The notes under the pieces: model-generated
The model's input: the letters and a program-made list of their open reading frames with translations, nothing else
Database searches by the model: none
Told to the model about the DNA's origin: nothing
IMG/VR virus record: IMGVR_UViG_3300032182_000174
Location: 1-26,678 of that record
Source of the DNA: a virus
Direction: 5' to 3' (one strand)
DNA: 26,678 bases
Made by a program: the position numbers and the translations under genes
Shown: positions 1 to 8,119 of the stretch, in pieces
Numbering within the stretch: the stretch's first letter is position 1
Layout of the letters: every line of letters begins with the position of its first letter

Positions 1-1354
1 GCCCAGGCGGGCCAGGGGGTGCGTATGGAGGATCGACCGGCGGCGGACTGATGTCCGGCGTCTCGCACCAGAAGCGCCAGAGACCGGACCGCTGGCCGCG
101 GCTGAATGTGTGATTCCGCCCGGGGTCGTAGCTCAGGTGCGCCGGCGCAGGGATCGGCAGCGGGTTCGGGTTCGGGTAGCCGCCGGCGAACTCGATCGGC
201 GCGTCGGCCGTTTCGCTCTGGTAGAAGTAGGCGTTGGTCGAGATGTGCGCCGCGTTGATCGGGTGCCCGTCGCGATCCGATCCGTGCCGGTGCTTGTCGT
301 TCGAGCTGCCCGGGTGCAGCGGGCCGTCGCCGCCGACGGACGACATCAGCGCGACCGCGTGCCCGCCAACGAAGTTGACGCCGAACTGCCCGAAGTCGTT
401 GGGCTGCTTCTCGTCCTCGCCGGCCTCGACCTGCGCGCCGAACGCACCGCCGCCGACCTGCAGCGTGCCGAACGTGCTCGTCGAGGCGTCCGTGCCGGCG
501 CTCTGCTGCCCTGTGCTGACGCCAGACGGCACGCCGGTGATCGGACCGCTCGTAGTCGGTCCGCCCGTTGTAGGGCCGCTGGGGCCGCCTCCGCCCGCCG
601 TCTGCGCCCAGAACGCCCCGAAGTTGGGGATGTTGTCCTTGCCGCTTGCCGCGAAGTTGAGCGCGAGCGTGTTGCCGCGCGCGCCGAGGTCGGCGAAGCT
701 CCTGCCCGGAGTCACCGCAATCACCCGCACAAGGGACTGCAGCCGCGCGTGTCGGCCTCCGATTCCGGGCGTGTCGCTGCCGCCCATGCAGAGCTCGCGG
801 TCCGGGCCGAGGTCGACGACCAGCGTGCCGCACTCGCCCGGGCCGGCCGCGTTCGGTGCGACCAGACGAGGATCGGCCCAGAGCGCCACAGCCTCCTGCC
901 CGGACTCCTCCATCGCCGGCAGCACGGTCAGCAGCGCGCCTCGAGGCACGCGCTGGAAGCCCGCCGGCCACGCCGCGTCAAGCGGCCGGAAGCGCGTGTC
1001 GTTCTTGAACGACCGATCGCGGAATGGCTGCGCGTTGATCCTGGCGTAGTAGGGGTCGGCGTCTACGGCCAGCGTGCCGAAGACCTGCGCCCATGAACCC
1101 ATGCCGCGGACCGCGCGCTCGCGGGTCTGCCAGAACATCCACGGGTGAACGTCGCCAAGCGTGCCGAGGCCGTGCTCGCGGCCGTAGCGGATCAGCGCCT
1201 CGTCGGCGTTGCCCGCGTCGCCCGGGTCCGTCATCTGGATGATCCGGCCGCCAGCCAACATCATGCGCCGGGAGATCGGCGTGCCGTCCTGCGCCGCTGC
1301 GTGATCCTGCAGCGGGAAGAATCCGAGGTCGGTGAAGTCGGTGAACGAGGTCAT
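1..1354 (-). CDS. Large tail-tip protein, C-terminus cut by window edge
   Basis: An open frame of 451 codons from the ATG at 1354 (ATGA overlap with the hub gene) to the left edge, without a stop. The first 180 residues look globular (MTSFTDFTDLGFFPLQDH, RIIQMTDPGDAGNADEAL, VHPWMFWQTRERAV). Then comes a Gly/Pro/Thr/Ser-rich linker (GGGGPSGPTTGGPTTSGP), a second globular part, a His-rich loop (DKHRHGSDRDGHPINAAH), and near the edge a Pro-rich stretch with PPPVDPP and APPGPPG resembling the start of a collagen-like repeat. Glycine-rich linkers and collagen-like segments are common in receptor-binding and fibre proteins. I do not recognise a family. A tail-tip or receptor-binding role is inferred from place and composition. 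Confidence 0.6.
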   Translation of the reverse strand, partial: MTSFTDFTDLGFFPLQDHAAAQDGTPISRRMMLAGGRIIQMTDPGDAGNADEALIRYGREHGLGTLGDVHPWMFWQTRERAVRGMGSWAQVFGTLAVDADPYYARINAQPFRDRSFKNDTRFRPLDAAWPAGFQRVPRGALLTVLPAMEESGQEAVALWADPRLVAPNAAGPGECGTLVVDLGPDRELCMGGSDTPGIGGRHARLQSLVRVIAVTPGRSFADLGARGNTLALNFAASGKDNIPNFGAFWAQTAGGGGPSGPTTGGPTTSGPITGVPSGVSTGQQSAGTDASTSTFGTLQVGGGAFGAQVEAGEDEKQPNDFGQFGVNFVGGHAVALMSSVGGDGPLHPGSSNDKHRHGSDRDGHPINAAHISTNAYFYQSETADAPIEFAGGYPNPNPLPIPAPAHLSYDPGRNHTFSRGQRSGLWRFWCETPDISPPPVDPPYAPPGPPG

Positions 1355-3576
1355 GCCTTGAAGGGAACAATACCCAGGATGAGCTGCCGCGCACTCTCCG
1401 GCATCAGCGCGTGCCGCGGGATCGACCGCTGCTGCCCGGGGAACTCATGCACGGCGTCGACGCGCGCCGACGGCGCAGCCGCTACGCGCAGGGTCGCGCT
1501 GGTCATGTTGCCGACTAGCTTGAGCCCTTCGCGCGGCAGGCTGGTGTTGATGATGCCTTGCACGTTGTCGGCGAACGGCGCGATCACCTCGGCTGCGAGG
1601 CTTCGCGCGTGCGGCAGCAGCTCGCGCTCCTCGTTGACAAGCGTGTAGCCCTCAAGCTCTTGCGGCTCCTCGCCCGGGTCCGGGTCGACGAGGCCGAAGA
1701 GCCTCTGCTGCGTGTTGTAGCCGGTCGCGGCGTCGCTCATGCCGAAGCGCGCCGTCACCTCGCCCGGGCTGACGAAGACCTCGAGCGGCGGGCCGTCGCC
1801 GTCTTGGATGCGGAACTCGCGCTGAAATAGGCTCTGGATCTCGCTGGCCTCGACCTCGACCTGATGGAACTGCTGCCGGCTGTTCGGCGACGCGGGCACC
1901 GCCGTCATGAGCACTTTGAGCTCGAGCGAGTCGTCGAGGAAGATGCCGTTGGTGCCGCCCTCGACGACCATGCCTGCGCCCATCGGCTCGTCCTCTTGGA
2001 ACTTGAGGTCGCGCGAGACGCTGATGCCTTGCGTGTATTGGTCGTTGACCGTCTTGCACGGCAGGAAACTGTCCGACAATCCGTAGGGGCTGACGATCCA
2101 CTCGAGCCGGAAAATGCCGAGCTCCTCGTCGATGATGTTGACGCGCTGCGGGCTCGGGTTGAGCTCGAGCAGCGGCTTCTGCGGGTAGTCCTTGAGCGCG
2201 TCGATGATGCGCAGGTATTTGCTGCTGGCCTTGTCGTCACGCGACCGCTTCGCCATGAGCATCCCCTTCTGCGTAGGGACCATCGTGCCCTGCCCCCAGA
2301 CCGCCGCCGGCGCGCGCGCGCCCGTAACCGGGTCGAGCAGCGCGACGCGGATCGGCCGCAGGTTGCGGATGCGCTCGGTGTATTTGCGATTAAGCCGGAA
2401 CGTCTGCCGGAAGTGCTGCCGGAATGCCTGCAGCCGCATCGCCGCATTGCCCTCGGGGTCGAGGTCTTTGCCGCGGACCCAGACCGCATCGAGATCGCCC
2501 TTGAACCAGTGGATCTTGACCGTGTCCCAGGTCCACGGCAACGAGCCCTCCGGCCGGTCGGCGTCCATGGCATCGAGCCATTTGTCGACGCGGACGTAGG
2601 TGCCGAGCGGCACCGTCTTCGTCACCGTTTTGCCCTGCGCCGGATCGAACTCCGTGATCTCGGTCTTGGTGTCCGTCGTCGGGATGACATTGTCGAGGTA
2701 TGCGTTGTTCGCGACCGGCTGCGCCGAGGTCTGGCCGCTGTAGTCGTCCTCGAACTCGACGAGCAGCTCGATCTCCTTCTGGTAGTGAACGATGACCTTG
2801 CTCGGCCGGATCGCCTTGCGGTCAATCCACGCGCCGCGCTCGCCCGCGTAGGTGCTGATCGGCAGGTTGCGGAAGTGCTGCTCGGTTGCGTCGAGGTCGC
2901 TGGCGTCGAAGATGATCGTCCGGCCATCCTTGTCGACGTAGAGCGCCGCGCCGGGGATGTAGCTCAGGAGCCGTTGCAGTGCCACGTCGCCGCTGTCGCG
3001 CAGCGTCACGCCCTGCAGACTGAACTGCCCGCTGTCGCCGACGCCGGTTGTGTCTTTGATCGGCCACGTGTCCACCTTCCAGCCGTCCGAGTCGACGAGC
3101 TCGAGCACGGCCTCGAGCGCAGACTGCGCCGTCCACTTCGTCTGCTGCGGCGGCTGCAGGCTATACGGCAGGTAGTCGTATTGGTCGACGACCTGCTGCG
3201 TCTCGACCGGCACCGCCTCGCCGAGCGCCGTCCGGTCGCCCGTCTTGCGCGGCATGTTGAAGTCGCGCACGACCAGCTTGTAGGTCCAGAGCCATCGCTT
3301 GTCGGCGACTAGGAATGAGACACGGTGCGGGCTGTCGCTCGGTGTCAGGTGCAGGATATAGACCTGCTTGATCGTAGTTTTGACGCCCCGGCTGTCCGTG
3401 ATCTCGAGGATGAGCGGCTGGCCTAGCTGCCCCTGCAGACGGTCCCATCGCGAGCGGTGGACGCTCATGACCGTCGTGTAAGGCGCGACGCCGCTGATGA
3501 ATCGCCACGCGATGCCGCTGACCGCTGCGAGCTCGACGCCGCCTAGCTTGACGGTGGGCTTCTGCGCGGTCGGCAT
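1351..3576 (-). CDS. Tail hub / tip protein candidate, 741 aa
   Basis: A 741-aa protein following the distal tail candidate after 3 nt. The N-terminal 230 residues have features of baseplate hubs (gp27/gpD-like): KLGGVELAAVSGIAWRF, then VMSVHRSRWDRLQGQLG, HRVSFLVADKRWLWTYKL and the helix ALEAVLELVDSDGWKV, followed by GAALYVDKDGRTIIFD, all of which fit a beta-barrel domain plus small domain. The middle (about 380-470) is basic with RQTFRLNRKYTERIRNLR, and the last third is beta-rich and acidic. No peptidoglycan hydrolase motif is visible. It probably forms the central hub to which the tip or fibre protein binds. It is coupled by ATGA to the next gene. Confidence 0.55.
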   Translation of the reverse strand: MPTAQKPTVKLGGVELAAVSGIAWRFISGVAPYTTVMSVHRSRWDRLQGQLGQPLILEITDSRGVKTTIKQVYILHLTPSDSPHRVSFLVADKRWLWTYKLVVRDFNMPRKTGDRTALGEAVPVETQQVVDQYDYLPYSLQPPQQTKWTAQSALEAVLELVDSDGWKVDTWPIKDTTGVGDSGQFSLQGVTLRDSGDVALQRLLSYIPGAALYVDKDGRTIIFDASDLDATEQHFRNLPISTYAGERGAWIDRKAIRPSKVIVHYQKEIELLVEFEDDYSGQTSAQPVANNAYLDNVIPTTDTKTEITEFDPAQGKTVTKTVPLGTYVRVDKWLDAMDADRPEGSLPWTWDTVKIHWFKGDLDAVWVRGKDLDPEGNAAMRLQAFRQHFRQTFRLNRKYTERIRNLRPIRVALLDPVTGARAPAAVWGQGTMVPTQKGMLMAKRSRDDKASSKYLRIIDALKDYPQKPLLELNPSPQRVNIIDEELGIFRLEWIVSPYGLSDSFLPCKTVNDQYTQGISVSRDLKFQEDEPMGAGMVVEGGTNGIFLDDSLELKVLMTAVPASPNSRQQFHQVEVEASEIQSLFQREFRIQDGDGPPLEVFVSPGEVTARFGMSDAATGYNTQQRLFGLVDPDPGEEPQELEGYTLVNEERELLPHARSLAAEVIAPFADNVQGIINTSLPREGLKLVGNMTSATLRVAAAPSARVDAVHEFPGQQRSIPRHALMPESARQLILGIVPFKA

Positions 3577-3579
3577 GGC

Positions 3580-5034
3580 TTAGGCTTGCCCCGTCGTCGG
3601 AGCGATCTGGATCGGCACGAACGTCCGCACGCCCGGCTTTGCGTTGTAGCGTTCGGTGACGCTCTCCGTCAGCACGGTGACCGTAATGAACTGCTCGCTG
3701 TTCGGGTCGCCGAGCACGCGCGGCGTCACTTGGCTCGTGCTTGCCACGACGTTCCAACCATACTGCTCAATCTCCGACGTGTTGCGGTTGTCCGGTCCCT
3801 GCTGTCCGCGGATGTTGTCGTTGAACCGTCCGATCGGACCGTCAGGCCGCGCGCGCTCGCGTATGCGCAGCTTCGGCGCTTCGGCTCCGATCGCGATTGC
3901 CGTGCGATTCCAGACGCGCTCGAGCACGCCGAAGCCTACGTCGGCGAACGCCGCGAGCTCGTCGTCGCTGTGCGTCGGCGTGTAGTCGATGCTGCGCGTC
4001 TCGCGGAACGCCACGCTCTGCGATACCTCGACGATCGACTCGCCGCCGGCGGGCTGGAAGATGAACTGCAGCGAGACGCTGATCCGCTTGGCGGTCTCGT
4101 CGTAGCTAACGCGCTCCTCCTCGACGCCGAAGACCGCCGGCTGAAAGTTGGTCTGGAAGAGCTGCCGCACGTGCTGCTTGACCTTGCTCTCGTAGACGCT
4201 CGCGAGGTTGGTCGTCTGCTCGATGTCGACGGCGCAGTCGTAGCTGCCGATGACGCGCTGCAGCCGTTGCGCGTCCTCGCGGCTGTCGCCGGGATACTGG
4301 TTAATGTTGGTGAACGTGATCCGATGGTCACGGATCTGCCCGTCGTCGAGCGCGCCCTGCGTCTGGTTCGCGAGGAGCTCGAGGTATTGCCGGGTGAAGT
4401 TGAGCACGTGCGGCGACGGCGTCGCCCCGCCCTCGCGGTCGAGCGTGAAGCTCTCATCGACGAGCTCGAACGATGCGTCGCTGTCGATCACGCTGAGATA
4501 GCTATTGCAGCGCGTGTCGCCGTCGGCGTCGTATCGAGCTTTGGCGTCGCCGGCGGTCGTTGCCGTGTAGGTGCCGCGCATCGTGACCACCTTCTGCCGG
4601 CTGGCCTCAAAGTCGACGAGAACCTCGATGTCGCGCAGGCCGGCGTCGACGCTGTCGTCGGCCGGCAGCTCGCCCTCGATGGTGACGGTGTAGCCGCGGC
4701 TCGCCCCGCGGTCGAGGTCGATGTTGCCGCTCTTCGCGATCGACGCACGCGCGCGCAGCATCGTCTGGCCTACGGTGTAGGTCCACGCCGTGCCGTCCAT
4801 GTCGATCACCAGCGTGTCGCCGTCGGCGAGCCGCTTGCGGAAGTCGACCTCAAGGCTGTCGCACAACGGCTGCAGGGTCGCGACGTCCTCGGCGACTACG
4901 ACGACGTCGACGACGACGCGGATGCTCTCGTAGTTCTTGTCGAGGATGTAAGGGCCGACGATCTGATACTGCCCCGACGTGCCGCCGATGCTGCGGCTGC
5001 CGTAGGTGATCGAGATTGGGTTCGGGATCGCCAT
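3580..5034 (-). CDS. Distal tail protein candidate, 484 aa
   Basis: Unknown structural protein of 484 aa, beta-rich throughout. Residues 1-150 include SITYGSRSIGG, YILDKNYESIRVVVDVVVVAED and strands with TLVIDMDGTAWTYTVG, similar in spirit to distal tail or gp19-like ring proteins. The centre includes INQYPGDSREDAQRLQRV and DYTPTHSDDELAAF, and the end is a Thr/Val-rich beta segment (EQFITVTVLTESVTERYN). No enzyme motif or signal peptide. It lies between the tape-measure candidate and the 741-aa hub candidate, the usual place of a distal tail protein. The identity is positional. It starts 1 nt after the previous stop. Confidence 0.5.
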   Translation of the reverse strand: MAIPNPISITYGSRSIGGTSGQYQIVGPYILDKNYESIRVVVDVVVVAEDVATLQPLCDSLEVDFRKRLADGDTLVIDMDGTAWTYTVGQTMLRARASIAKSGNIDLDRGASRGYTVTIEGELPADDSVDAGLRDIEVLVDFEASRQKVVTMRGTYTATTAGDAKARYDADGDTRCNSYLSVIDSDASFELVDESFTLDREGGATPSPHVLNFTRQYLELLANQTQGALDDGQIRDHRITFTNINQYPGDSREDAQRLQRVIGSYDCAVDIEQTTNLASVYESKVKQHVRQLFQTNFQPAVFGVEEERVSYDETAKRISVSLQFIFQPAGGESIVEVSQSVAFRETRSIDYTPTHSDDELAAFADVGFGVLERVWNRTAIAIGAEAPKLRIRERARPDGPIGRFNDNIRGQQGPDNRNTSEIEQYGWNVVASTSQVTPRVLGDPNSEQFITVTVLTESVTERYNAKPGVRTFVPIQIAPTTGQA

Positions 5035-5035
5035 G

Positions 5036-5608
5036 CTATTTGCTGTCGCTGAAGGGGTTGATCATGTCCGACAAGCGCGTCAGCGCGTCGCCGACCATCT
5101 TGGCGAATCCGCTCATGATACGGTCGATCAGCTTCTCCATGCCCGGGCCGCGCATCTGCGGGTCCATCTCGAAGAGCTCGCGCCCGCGCTCCTCGTCCAT
5201 GCGCAGGCTCTTGATGCTGTTGTAGAACTGCCGGGCCTCGGGTGGGATCTCGTTGCGGGCTCCTGCAATGGCACCGAATGCTTGATAGGTTTCTTCGCGT
5301 GCGCTACGCGACGCCCGCGATTCTTCGTTCAGCGTGCCGTAGAGCATGTCCTCGGCTTGCGCGAACAGCCCGCCGTATGCCTCCTTCATCATCGACATGA
5401 TGCCGCCCTCCATCGAGCCGCGCACAGCGCTGATGCCGGTGCCGATGCCTGCGCCGACGCCGACCGCGCCCAGCCCTTTGCCGACGACGCTGCGGATGTT
5501 GTTCGTCAGCTTGCCGGCGCTGCGGCCCGATTCGCGCACGAGGCCGCGGAGTTGACCTTTCGCTTGCCGCGTGTCGAGCCGGACCTTGACCTTCGTCTCT
5601 TGCGCCAT
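5036..5608 (-). CDS. Miniature tape-measure candidate (190 aa)
   Basis: A 190-aa protein whose N-terminus VKVRLDTRQAKGQLRGLV resembles the start of many tape-measure proteins, followed by a helix and a Gly/Ala/Val-rich hydrophobic stretch (GLGAVGVGAGIGTGISAV, about residues 46-63), and then helical charged sequence. Tape measures set tail length in proportion to their own length. With this size, a tail of only a few tens of nanometres would be expected, as in the Rhodobacter gene transfer agent with its roughly 220-aa tape measure. It shares TAATG with the previous gene and is 1 nt from the next. If it is not the tape measure, the phage has none in this window. Confidence 0.5.
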   Translation of the reverse strand: MAQETKVKVRLDTRQAKGQLRGLVRESGRSAGKLTNNIRSVVGKGLGAVGVGAGIGTGISAVRGSMEGGIMSMMKEAYGGLFAQAEDMLYGTLNEESRASRSAREETYQAFGAIAGARNEIPPEARQFYNSIKSLRMDEERGRELFEMDPQMRGPGMEKLIDRIMSGFAKMVGDALTRLSDMINPFSDSK

Positions 5609-6357
5609 TAGCGGCTACTCCGTGCTTTGCCGTGGTGCAGTTGATGCTTGCGCGATTTGCGCACGAACTGAGAGAGCTTGTCGCTGCCGCCGATGGCCTT
5701 CCATGCTTTGCCGAACGCCTCGTAGGCTCGCAAGATCAGCATGTCCCACGTTCCATTGACGCCGAACTCGCGCTCGATCAACGCCTTGCCGTCCTCGTAT
5801 TGCTTCTCGACGCGGAACAGATCCTCCGCGATGCGGTTCATCTGCATGTTCTGCTTGCCGCTCTGGCTGCGGATGCGCGCCATCATCTCATCGCCCTGGA
5901 ATCGGTGCCGGACCGTCATGCGCGCACGACCGGCTTCGTCAAGGTCGCCGATCATGATGTTGTTGAGCTCGTCGCCCATCTGCTCGAAGGTCTTGCCGCT
6001 GCCCATGCGGAAAGTCACAATCGCGCCGGCGACCAGCCCTGCGATCGCTGCCGTGATCGGATTGAGTAGCACTGCCCGCGCAGCGCCGCCGCGGACCGTG
6101 CCTGCTAGGCCAGACGCCGCGCGCGCTAGCCCAGACCGGCCGGCCATGCGCGCGCCGCGTATCTTGCTCTGGCTCTTGCCCTGCTGGATGCGCCGCTGCC
6201 GCCGACGCATCTGCCGCGCCATGCGCAGACGCCGCAGCGCGCCGCCTTTCCGATGCTGCCGGTCGTGCTGACGTTCTTCTCGCGCCCGGGTCTTGGCCGT
6301 CGGCTGCGCGTCTGGCCCAAGAGTCGGCCGAAAGACCATGTCGTCGCGCAGGGTCAT
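5608..6357 (-). CDS. Basic tail protein with a hydrophobic segment (possible tape-measure part)
   Basis: A 249-aa protein, extremely basic in its first 75 residues (RRLRMARQMRRRQRRIQQGK) and followed by a hydrophobic helix (VLLNPITAAIAGLVAGAIVTF, broken here as residues about 95-115) that could cross a membrane. The second half is helical and charged, with Met-rich MNRIAEDLFRVEKQ. Tape measures usually carry membrane-active segments that help DNA enter the cell, and this gene stands directly after the tail terminator, where a tape measure is expected. It is far shorter than normal. It may act with the next 190-aa protein as a split or miniature tape measure. It is coupled on both sides (ATGA, TAATG). 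Confidence 0.55.
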   Translation of the reverse strand: MTLRDDMVFRPTLGPDAQPTAKTRAREERQHDRQHRKGGALRRLRMARQMRRRQRRIQQGKSQSKIRGARMAGRSGLARAASGLAGTVRGGAARAVLLNPITAAIAGLVAGAIVTFRMGSGKTFEQMGDELNNIMIGDLDEAGRARMTVRHRFQGDEMMARIRSQSGKQNMQMNRIAEDLFRVEKQYEDGKALIEREFGVNGTWDMLILRAYEAFGKAWKAIGGSDKLSQFVRKSRKHQLHHGKARSSR

Positions 6358-7133
6358 AGCCGCAGGTAGCTCCCCAGCTCGGCGGTGCTGTAGTCCTGCG
6401 CGCCGGCGACGCCGCTGTATTCCGCGAAGATGTGATAGACGCGGCCGGCCGCGGCGAGGTGAACGGTCTCGAGGTCCGTGCCCTGGTAGACCGTCGCGTC
6501 CATGTCGGCGATCGTCTTGCCCGGCGTGTCGCCGTTGCGGTAGGCGAGCGTGTAGCGGGTCAGGTCGTAGCGGTTGGTCGAAAGCGCGGCCTCCCAGCTG
6601 AACGTCTCGCCGCTGGCCGTGAGCTGCTGCGGTGCCGGGTAGTGCGGCTGCGACGTGCAGAGCGCCTCGACCGTGTATTCGTCGAAGACCACCTGCCGGC
6701 CGCGGCCGAGCGTGCTAGGGCTGCCGATGCCGCTGCCGCTGACGATGATGCTGGCCCCGTCGTAGGTCGTGAGGTTCTGCACCGCGAAGCGCACGCGCTC
6801 CGAAACCTGCGCGATGCCCGCGCCGGCGCTGCGGCCTGCCGAGGCGCGCGCGCTGCCGATGACCGCCTGCTCGCCGAGCGGGTCGCCGGCCACCTCGACG
6901 GCGACGACGATGCTGAAGGTCTGCTGAATGAGCTCGGGGTGATCCTCGTCCGGCGTGCCGGTGCCGATGGTCACAAGGCAGAACGGGAACGCCGGCGGGT
7001 GCTCCTCGTCGCTCGGCGGTGCGCCCGCGTAGACGAAGACGCTGCGGGTGCCGAAAACGACGTTGCTCGTGCCGTCCCACGTAACCGTCTGGAGCTCGTG
7101 CTTTAGCTGCTGCGCCATCTGCCACGGGTTCAT
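6354..7133 (-). CDS. Tail terminator with C-terminal Fn3-like domain
   Basis: A 259-aa protein starting at the ATGA overlap (7133; an ATG eight codons earlier is possible). Residues 1-162 fit a tail terminator that caps the tube and joins it to the head: WQMAQQLKHELQTV helix, FPFCLVTIGTG, then LIQQTFSIVVAVEVAGD, the long Ala/Gly helix GSARASAGRSAGAGIAQVSERV and RGRQVVFDEYTVEALC closing strand. Residues about 166-259 add a fibronectin type III-like beta sandwich (PAPQQLTASGETFSWEAA, TRYTLAYRNG, VYHIFAEYSGVAG). Terminators are normally single-domain and about 130-160 aa, so the added domain is unusual and would stand out at the neck, perhaps as a glycan-binding collar. It overlaps the next gene by ATGA. 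Confidence 0.65.
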   Translation of the reverse strand: MNPWQMAQQLKHELQTVTWDGTSNVVFGTRSVFVYAGAPPSDEEHPPAFPFCLVTIGTGTPDEDHPELIQQTFSIVVAVEVAGDPLGEQAVIGSARASAGRSAGAGIAQVSERVRFAVQNLTTYDGASIIVSGSGIGSPSTLGRGRQVVFDEYTVEALCTSQPHYPAPQQLTASGETFSWEAALSTNRYDLTRYTLAYRNGDTPGKTIADMDATVYQGTDLETVHLAAAGRVYHIFAEYSGVAGAQDYSTAELGSYLRL

Positions 7134-7549
7134 GCCTTCGTCGCCTCCACGCCCCATAGCGGCGTCTGTGCGCTCGTCTGTTCGTCTGCGGTGCGGCGCT
7201 CGCCGAATCCGCTCATCGTCCGCTGTGGGCGCTCTGGGGCGGCCTCCGGCGGTCGCTGCATCTGCATCAGCTTTGACGCGAAGCCCTGCGCCAGCTTGGT
7301 CGCGAGCGTCGCCTCGGCGTTGCTGTCGCCCTGCATCGCCGACATGCCGGCGTCGGCGGCCTCGGGGTCACGGATCGCGTAGCCGCAGGCGATCGCGAAG
7401 TCTTGCGCGTGCGCATCGCCGAGCATCGCGAGCTGCTCCTGCTCGACCTCCGATAACCGGAGGAACCATGTGAAGGGCGGACGCTGCGCGCGCAACCACC
7501 GCTCGTAGCCTTCGTTCGTCAGATCGGGCTGCCGCTTCTTGGAGAACAT
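7130..7549 (-). CDS. Hypothetical 139-aa protein in tail-chaperone position
   Basis: Unknown 139-aa protein. The first 60 residues are helical (NEGYERWLRAQRPPFTWFLRL, then EVEQEQLAMLGDAHAQDFAIA). The rest is Gln/Met/Ala/Pro-rich and likely disordered (KLMQMQRPPEAAPERPQR). In siphoviruses the gene after the tail tube usually encodes the tail assembly chaperone, often with a programmed frameshift extension. Here the next gene starts by ATGA overlap, and I see no convincing slippery heptamer at the junction. Chaperone function is therefore inference from place and helical content. Confidence 0.55.
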   Translation of the reverse strand: MFSKKRQPDLTNEGYERWLRAQRPPFTWFLRLSEVEQEQLAMLGDAHAQDFAIACGYAIRDPEAADAGMSAMQGDSNAEATLATKLAQGFASKLMQMQRPPEAAPERPQRTMSGFGERRTADEQTSAQTPLWGVEATKA

Positions 7550-7558
7550 AAGCGCATT

Positions 7559-8119
7559 CTAGGTCAGGGAGACATCGGCGAGTCGGCCGACCTCGAGGAT
7601 CTTGCCGGAGTCGCCGCGCACGCATTCGATCGTGATCGGCAGGCCGAGCTCCTCCTGCCGCTGGAATGCGAGCTCGGCGTTCTCCGACCAGTCCGGCACG
7701 CCGCGGTAGATCATGACGGCCGGGTTGCTGATCGGGTCGTCCGGCACGTAGAGCAGGCGCACCGCGCGGCCAAGCGCCGACGCGCCGGCGACGCGGGTGC
7801 CCGGCTCGCGTAGCAGGCTGTGACCGCTGACGCCGCCCTGAACGAAGTTGCTCGAGAAGAACCGCTCGATCGCGTCGTCATCCCATGCCCGGATGAAGCA
7901 CGAGAAGACGTAGCGGCTGGTGCGCTCGAGGATGTCGCTCGGCTCGTTGCCGAGACCTTCGCACTCGATGCGGACGCTGGTGTTGAAGGTCGTTAGCACG
8001 ACTAGCCGGGTCTTGCCGACCTCGACGCCGCCGTGCGGAAAGTCGACGTTCAGGTCCGTCGGGTTGACGACCAGCCGCCCGGGAGCGCGCAGCACGCGCG
8101 AGACATCGCCGCTCGCCAT
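7559..8119 (-). CDS. Tail tube protein candidate
   Basis: A 186-aa beta-rich protein directly after the gpG-like gene, in the position of the major tail tube subunit. It has NPTDLNVDFPHGGVEVG near the start, RLVVLTTFNTSVRIECEG, RYVFSCFIRAWDDDAIERFF, a Gly-rich loop FVQGGVSGHS, AVMIYRGVPDWSENAEL, and GLPITIECVRGD. These alternate beta strands and one amphipathic helix, compatible with the tube fold shared by siphovirus tubes and type VI Hcp. No diagnostic motif exists for the family, so position (after head completion, before chaperone-like, terminator and tape-measure candidates) carries much of the call. It overlaps the previous gene by TAATG. Confidence 0.55.
   Translation of the reverse strand: MASGDVSRVLRAPGRLVVNPTDLNVDFPHGGVEVGKTRLVVLTTFNTSVRIECEGLGNEPSDILERTSRYVFSCFIRAWDDDAIERFFSSNFVQGGVSGHSLLREPGTRVAGASALGRAVRLLYVPDDPISNPAVMIYRGVPDWSENAELAFQRQEELGLPITIECVRGDSGKILEVGRLADVSLT

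Noticed and set aside
110-1096. Plus-strand frames opposite the left-end gene
   Set aside because: The product is Arg-rich and repetitive; the minus-strand frame is continuous from the ATGA overlap at 1354 to the edge with normal protein composition.
978-1394. A 138-codon minus-strand frame overlapping the hub and left-end genes
   Set aside because: It is a +1 shadow of the left-end gene, Arg/Pro/Gly-rich, with no coupling or ribosome-binding signal.
3586-5052. A 488-codon plus-strand open frame opposite the distal tail gene
   Set aside because: It is an antisense shadow in high-GC sequence; the minus frame is coupled to both neighbours and has structural-protein composition.
7100-7160. Programmed frameshift of a tail chaperone at the 139-aa/terminator junction
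   Set aside because: No convincing slippery heptamer is seen, and the downstream product looks like a complete tail terminator with its own ATGA start.
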